A DNA stretch of 9,156 nt, taken from the NCBI GenBank assembly GCA_002376325.1, contig DFMR01000012.1, positions 1-9,156 on the forward strand, written 5' to 3'. The DNA comes from Proteobacteria bacterium UBA3588. Its GTDB lineage: Bacteria; Pseudomonadota; Gammaproteobacteria; Thiohalomonadales; Thiohalomonadaceae. Below, piece by piece: positions 6,833-9,156 of the stretch. The notes under the pieces are model-generated. The model had not been told where the DNA came from. It worked only from the letters and a program-made list of their open reading frames with translations, and made no database searches. The position numbers and the translations under genes were made by a program. Position 1 is the stretch's first letter; every line of letters begins with the position of its first letter.

Positions 6833-8169
6833 TACGCCGCGCGCTCCCGTAATACCGATTTGGCGATGCGGAAGTACTGCACCAGCGGGATGCTGGAGGG
6901 ACAGACGAAGCTGCAGCAGCCGCACTCGATGCAATCTTTAAGATGGAAGTCCTCGGCCATGAGATCGTATTCGCGCTTGGCGGCGAGCAGTCCCAGCTGC
7001 GACGGATTGAGATGGATGGGACAGGCGGAGACGCACTGGCCGCACTTGATGCAGGGATGGACCGTGCGCGGCTGGCCGATGGCGTTGCTGGAGAGGACCA
7101 GTACACCGGAGACGCCCTTGGTCACCGGCACATCGAGCGAGGCGATGGCGTTGCCCATCATCGGGCCGCCGAGGATCACCTCTGCGGCGCTGCCGCTGAA
7201 ACCGGCGTAGCCGAGCAGGTAGCGCAACGGTGTACCGATGGGCACCCGGTAGTTGCCCGGCTTGCTGACGCCCGGACCGGCGACAGTCACCACACGTTCG
7301 ATCAGGCCGCGGCCGCGCGGCAGCAACTGGCCCATGGCGGCGAGGGTGCCGACGTTGTTGACCACCACGCCGATATGAAAGGTGTGTCCGCCCGACGGTA
7401 CTTCCAGGCCGAGCAGGGAGGTGATCAGCATCTTCTCCGAACCCTGCGGATACTTGGTCTCCACCGCCTCGACGCTGATGTTGCCGTCCGCCGGCAGCCG
7501 GGCTCGGATCGTCTCCACCGCATCCATCTTGTTGTCTTCCACGCCGATGACGGCGCGCTTGGCGCCGACCACGCGCATGGCGTAGCGGGTGCCGCGGATC
7601 AGGTCGTCGGTCTGTTCCAGCATCACCCGGTGGTCGGTGGTGAGAAACGGTTCGCACTCGCAGCCGTTGACCACCAGCGTGTGGATGGCATGCTCCGCCG
7701 GAACCTTGAGCTTGACGTGGGAGGGGAAGGCGGCGCCGCCGAGACCTACCAGGCCACTCGCCTGCACCGCCTGAACGATGGCATCGGGATCGAGGTTGTC
7801 CACATCCTGCGATTGGTCGCACAATACCTCCTGCGAGGAGGCCTCATAGACCTTGATGACGATGGAGCGGACGCGCGGCCCCTGGGCGCTGGGCATCAGT
7901 TCGATCGCCTCGACCACGCCTGTGGCCGGCGCATGCTGCGGTACCGACATGAAACCGTCGGCCTCAGCGATCAACTGGCCGCGCAACACCTCTTCTCCGA
8001 CCTTGACCAGCGGCCGCGACGGCTTGCCGATATGCTGCGCCAGCGGCACGATCATGCGCGGCGCGAACGGCAGCCGCCGAATCGCCCGGTGCGCCGTGCC
8101 GTCCTTGTGTTCCTGCGGATGAACTCCGTGGGAGAAGCTCTTCCGTCCGAACCATTTAAGTAAAGTCAT
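6832..8169 (-). CDS. rnfC: Rnf electron transport complex subunit C (NADH/FMN and Fe-S subunit)
   Basis: Cytosolic subunit that binds FMN and NAD(H) and passes electrons through two [4Fe-4S] clusters to or from RnfB. In the 445-residue product I see the N-terminal region with HGVHPQEHKD, the glycine-rich GLVGLGGAAFPSHVK (about 139-153), VNGCECEPFLTTDHR (167-181), GVEDNK (209-214), KYPQGSEKMLI (239-249) and NNVGT. Two ferredoxin-type motifs follow: C373-C376-C379-C383 and C413-C416-C419-C423. The protein is the short form without the long Ala/Lys-rich C-terminal tail of E. coli RsxC. The ATG at 8169 has only a weak GAAG upstream. It is the first gene of the operon: an intrinsic terminator ends the previous transcript at about 8233, leaving some 60 bases for its promoter, in which I see no convincing boxes. 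The stop TAA overlaps the rnfD start. Confidence 0.96.
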   Translation of the reverse strand: MTLLKWFGRKSFSHGVHPQEHKDGTAHRAIRRLPFAPRMIVPLAQHIGKPSRPLVKVGEEVLRGQLIAEADGFMSVPQHAPATGVVEAIELMPSAQGPRVRSIVIKVYEASSQEVLCDQSQDVDNLDPDAIVQAVQASGLVGLGGAAFPSHVKLKVPAEHAIHTLVVNGCECEPFLTTDHRVMLEQTDDLIRGTRYAMRVVGAKRAVIGVEDNKMDAVETIRARLPADGNISVEAVETKYPQGSEKMLITSLLGLEVPSGGHTFHIGVVVNNVGTLAAMGQLLPRGRGLIERVVTVAGPGVSKPGNYRVPIGTPLRYLLGYAGFSGSAAEVILGGPMMGNAIASLDVPVTKGVSGVLVLSSNAIGQPRTVHPCIKCGQCVSACPIHLNPSQLGLLAAKREYDLMAEDFHLKDCIECGCCSFVCPSSIPLVQYFRIAKSVLRERAA

Positions 8170-8232
8170 CGTTCTTCAACCCCGACGATCAAACCCAACG
8201 CGGACCAATATTCATGGTTGCCTTACCGGTCG

Positions 8233-8263
8233 AAAAAAATTCCCTCCCCAAAATGGGGAGGGA
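8233..8263 (-). terminator. Intrinsic terminator between the oxidoreductase gene and rnfC
   Basis: TCCCTCCCCA (8241-8250) and TGGGGAGGGA (8254-8263) form a perfect 10-base stem with a 3-base loop. On the minus strand the hairpin is followed by ATTTTTTT (8240-8233). This is a textbook rho-independent terminator for transcripts arriving from the gene at 8505-9156, and it separates that gene from the rnf operon. Confidence 0.9.
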
Positions 8264-8312
8264 CAACTTCTCGGAGGGAGCACCGAAATAAACCGTGATC
8301 AATCTGTTAAAA

Positions 8313-8509
8313 CATCGCGTCATAGCCGTTCCTGCCGCATGTTCGTTGTTGCAGGAGCACCTATGGCGCGATTGCCTGTCTTACCTCACACTCCGGACCA
8401 TCGCGGCGGAGCCGCTCCTACCGCATGTTCGTTGTCGTAGGAGCGCCTATGGCGCGATTGCCTGTCGTACCTCACACATCCAAACCATCGCGGCAGAGCC
8501 GCTCCTACC
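8313..8509. repeat. Tandem BIME array of five REP sequences, period about 86-87
   Basis: Alternating inverted REPs repeat with a period of 86-87 bases. Minus-strand REPs are at about 8313-8335 (degenerate), 8401-8421 (GCGGC-GGA-GCCGC, 8403-8415) and 8488-8508 (GCGGC-AGA-GCCGC, 8490-8502). Plus-strand REPs are at about 8351-8373 (degenerate, GCAG head) and 8437-8459 (GCGCC-TAT-GGCGC, 8443-8455). Intact copies carry a GTAG just 5' of the hairpin, as in RAYT-type REPs. The spacers CCGCATGTTCGTTGT (8335-8349 and 8421-8435) and CTCACAC are nearly identical between units. The repeat is a different family from the one at 999-1071. The outermost REP overlaps the stop codon of the neighbouring gene. 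Confidence 0.88.
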
Positions 8510-9156
8510 GGAATTTCGCGGCGCGTTGCAGCAGCTTGTCCACGCCGGACTCGTCGGGATTAAACGGTGTGCCGGGATGGATGCAGCCAGCGGTGCATTT
8601 CTCCGCCGCCTTGACGATGTCTTTGAACGCACCGCCCTTCGGGTTGAGCACTACCGCCTGTTTCTGCTCGTTATAGCCGAACAGGTTCGGGTTGAGGTTG
8701 GTGCACTCGTCGCAGGCGGTGCACTCGGGCGTGTCGATCCATACCGGCTCGTAGTCGGCGGGCGCGGCTGCACCGCTGCCGCCGTTTGCCGCGGCAGGGG
8801 CCGCACCGTTGCCGTTGGCTGTTACGGCGCCGCCGGCCAGTATCGACATGTCGCCGGAGGCCGCCAGGGAGATCAGGGTGGAGGAGAGCTTCTGCGCCAT
8901 CTCCGCCTTGGTCTGCTGAACGATGGCGTTGACGTCGACTTGGCGATCGAGGCCGGCGATGGATTTCATCTGGCGCCAGAACTGGCGGCGCTCTTCCGCC
9001 GACTTGACGATTTCGCGGGTGCACAGCACGCGACTGAGACGATTCCGGGTATCGACCGTCCAGATGTAGGGGAACTTGCCGTCGCGATCGTCCTCATCCA
9101 GTGCGAGGAACTCGTGGAACGGCACCATCTCATCTGCCGCTCCTGCGCGTCCTGCG
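8505..9156 (-). CDS. C-terminal part of a probable 2-oxoacid (pyruvate):ferredoxin oxidoreductase with fused ferredoxin domain (5' end outside window)
   Basis: The frame is open to the window edge, so only the last 216 or so residues are visible. Numbered from the internal Met at 9128, residues 1-95 (MVPFHEFLAL, FPYIWTVDTRNRLSRVL, then a helical stretch) resemble the region that follows the TPP-binding domain in large PFOR-like proteins. A Gly/Ala/Asn-rich linker follows at about 97-125. The final domain, DTPECTACDECTNLNPNLFGYN to KCTAGCIHPGTPFNP, looks like a single-cluster ferredoxin with Cys136, Cys139, Cys142 and Cys178 as likely ligands, and an extra Cys182. Such proteins interconvert pyruvate and CoA with acetyl-CoA, CO2 and reduced ferredoxin. 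The substrate is inferred from the neighbours rnf and ppsA; the catalytic domains cannot be seen. A separate start at 9128 is possible (AGGAG 11 bases upstream) but less likely. The TAG stop (8507-8505) lies within a REP. Confidence 0.6.
   Translation of the reverse strand, partial: AGRAGAADEMVPFHEFLALDEDDRDGKFPYIWTVDTRNRLSRVLCTREIVKSAEERRQFWRQMKSIAGLDRQVDVNAIVQQTKAEMAQKLSSTLISLAASGDMSILAGGAVTANGNGAAPAAANGGSGAAAPADYEPVWIDTPECTACDECTNLNPNLFGYNEQKQAVVLNPKGGAFKDIVKAAEKCTAGCIHPGTPFNPDESGVDKLLQRAAKFR

Noticed and set aside
6943..8163. 406-residue plus-strand frame opposite rnfC, and a 302-residue one opposite ppsR (16-924)
   Set aside because: Same type of antisense shadow; no ribosome-binding site or recognisable domain.
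3874..8169. Cluster as Na+-NQR instead of Rnf
   Set aside because: The first gene has two ferredoxin-type cysteine motifs and the RnfC glycine-rich and NGCECEP motifs; no NqrF-type FAD/2Fe-2S subunit is present.
8189..8215. Mini-ORF of eight codons (MNIGPRWV) ahead of rnfC, a possible leader peptide
   Set aside because: Only a weak AAGG precedes it, it has no codon run that would signal attenuation, and no alternative hairpins are apparent.
8313..8509. CRISPR-like array because of regular repeats
   Set aside because: Repeats are inverted REP hairpins with GTAG heads and conserved spacers, not identical direct repeats with unique spacers.

Overview
All supported genes in this window lie on the minus strand, so biological order runs from base 9156 down to base 1. 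The sequence is GC-rich. The protein set (PpsA with its regulator PpsR, a six-subunit-type Rnf complex, a pyruvate:ferredoxin-oxidoreductase-like C-terminus) and the REP/BIME repeats point to a gammaproteobacterium. An anaerobic or sulfur-oxidising lineage of the Chromatiales type seems most likely, but this is an inference from gene content and repeat style, not from a marker gene.

Layout in transcription order: (1) 9156-8505 holds the C-terminal end of a large protein, probably a 2-oxoacid:ferredoxin oxidoreductase with a fused ferredoxin domain; its 5' part is outside the window. (2) 8504-8170 is a 335-base gap with a tandem BIME/REP array, whose first REP supplies the stop codon of gene 1, and a strong intrinsic terminator. 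(3) 8169-3678 is a tightly packed operon rnfC-rnfD-rnfG-rnfE-rnfA followed by a 64-residue membrane protein with four cysteines. Adjacent genes overlap or lie 1 to 7 bases apart. rnfB is not present. (4) 3677-3616 is a short spacer with a hairpin and a possible promoter. (5) 3615-1195 is ppsA, PEP synthase. (6) 1194-907 is a spacer with a second, unrelated REP doublet and copies of a 9-base periodic repeat (one copy also borders the far side of ppsR). (7) 906-79 is ppsR, the kinase/phosphorylase that controls PEP synthase. Bases 1-78 hold no gene that I can see.

The genes suggest one metabolic route. Rnf exchanges electrons between NAD(H) and ferredoxin, coupled to an ion gradient. Reduced ferredoxin could drive a pyruvate-synthase-type oxidoreductase (acetyl-CoA + CO2 to pyruvate). 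PpsA converts pyruvate to PEP, and PpsR switches PpsA on and off. This would be a carbon-assimilation or gluconeogenic module running on low-potential electrons. The points most worth a second look are the absence of rnfB, the four-cysteine membrane protein in the place where rnfB often stands (possibly a maturation factor for the RnfA/RnfE metal site, by analogy with NqrM), and the repeats that end or flank the genes.
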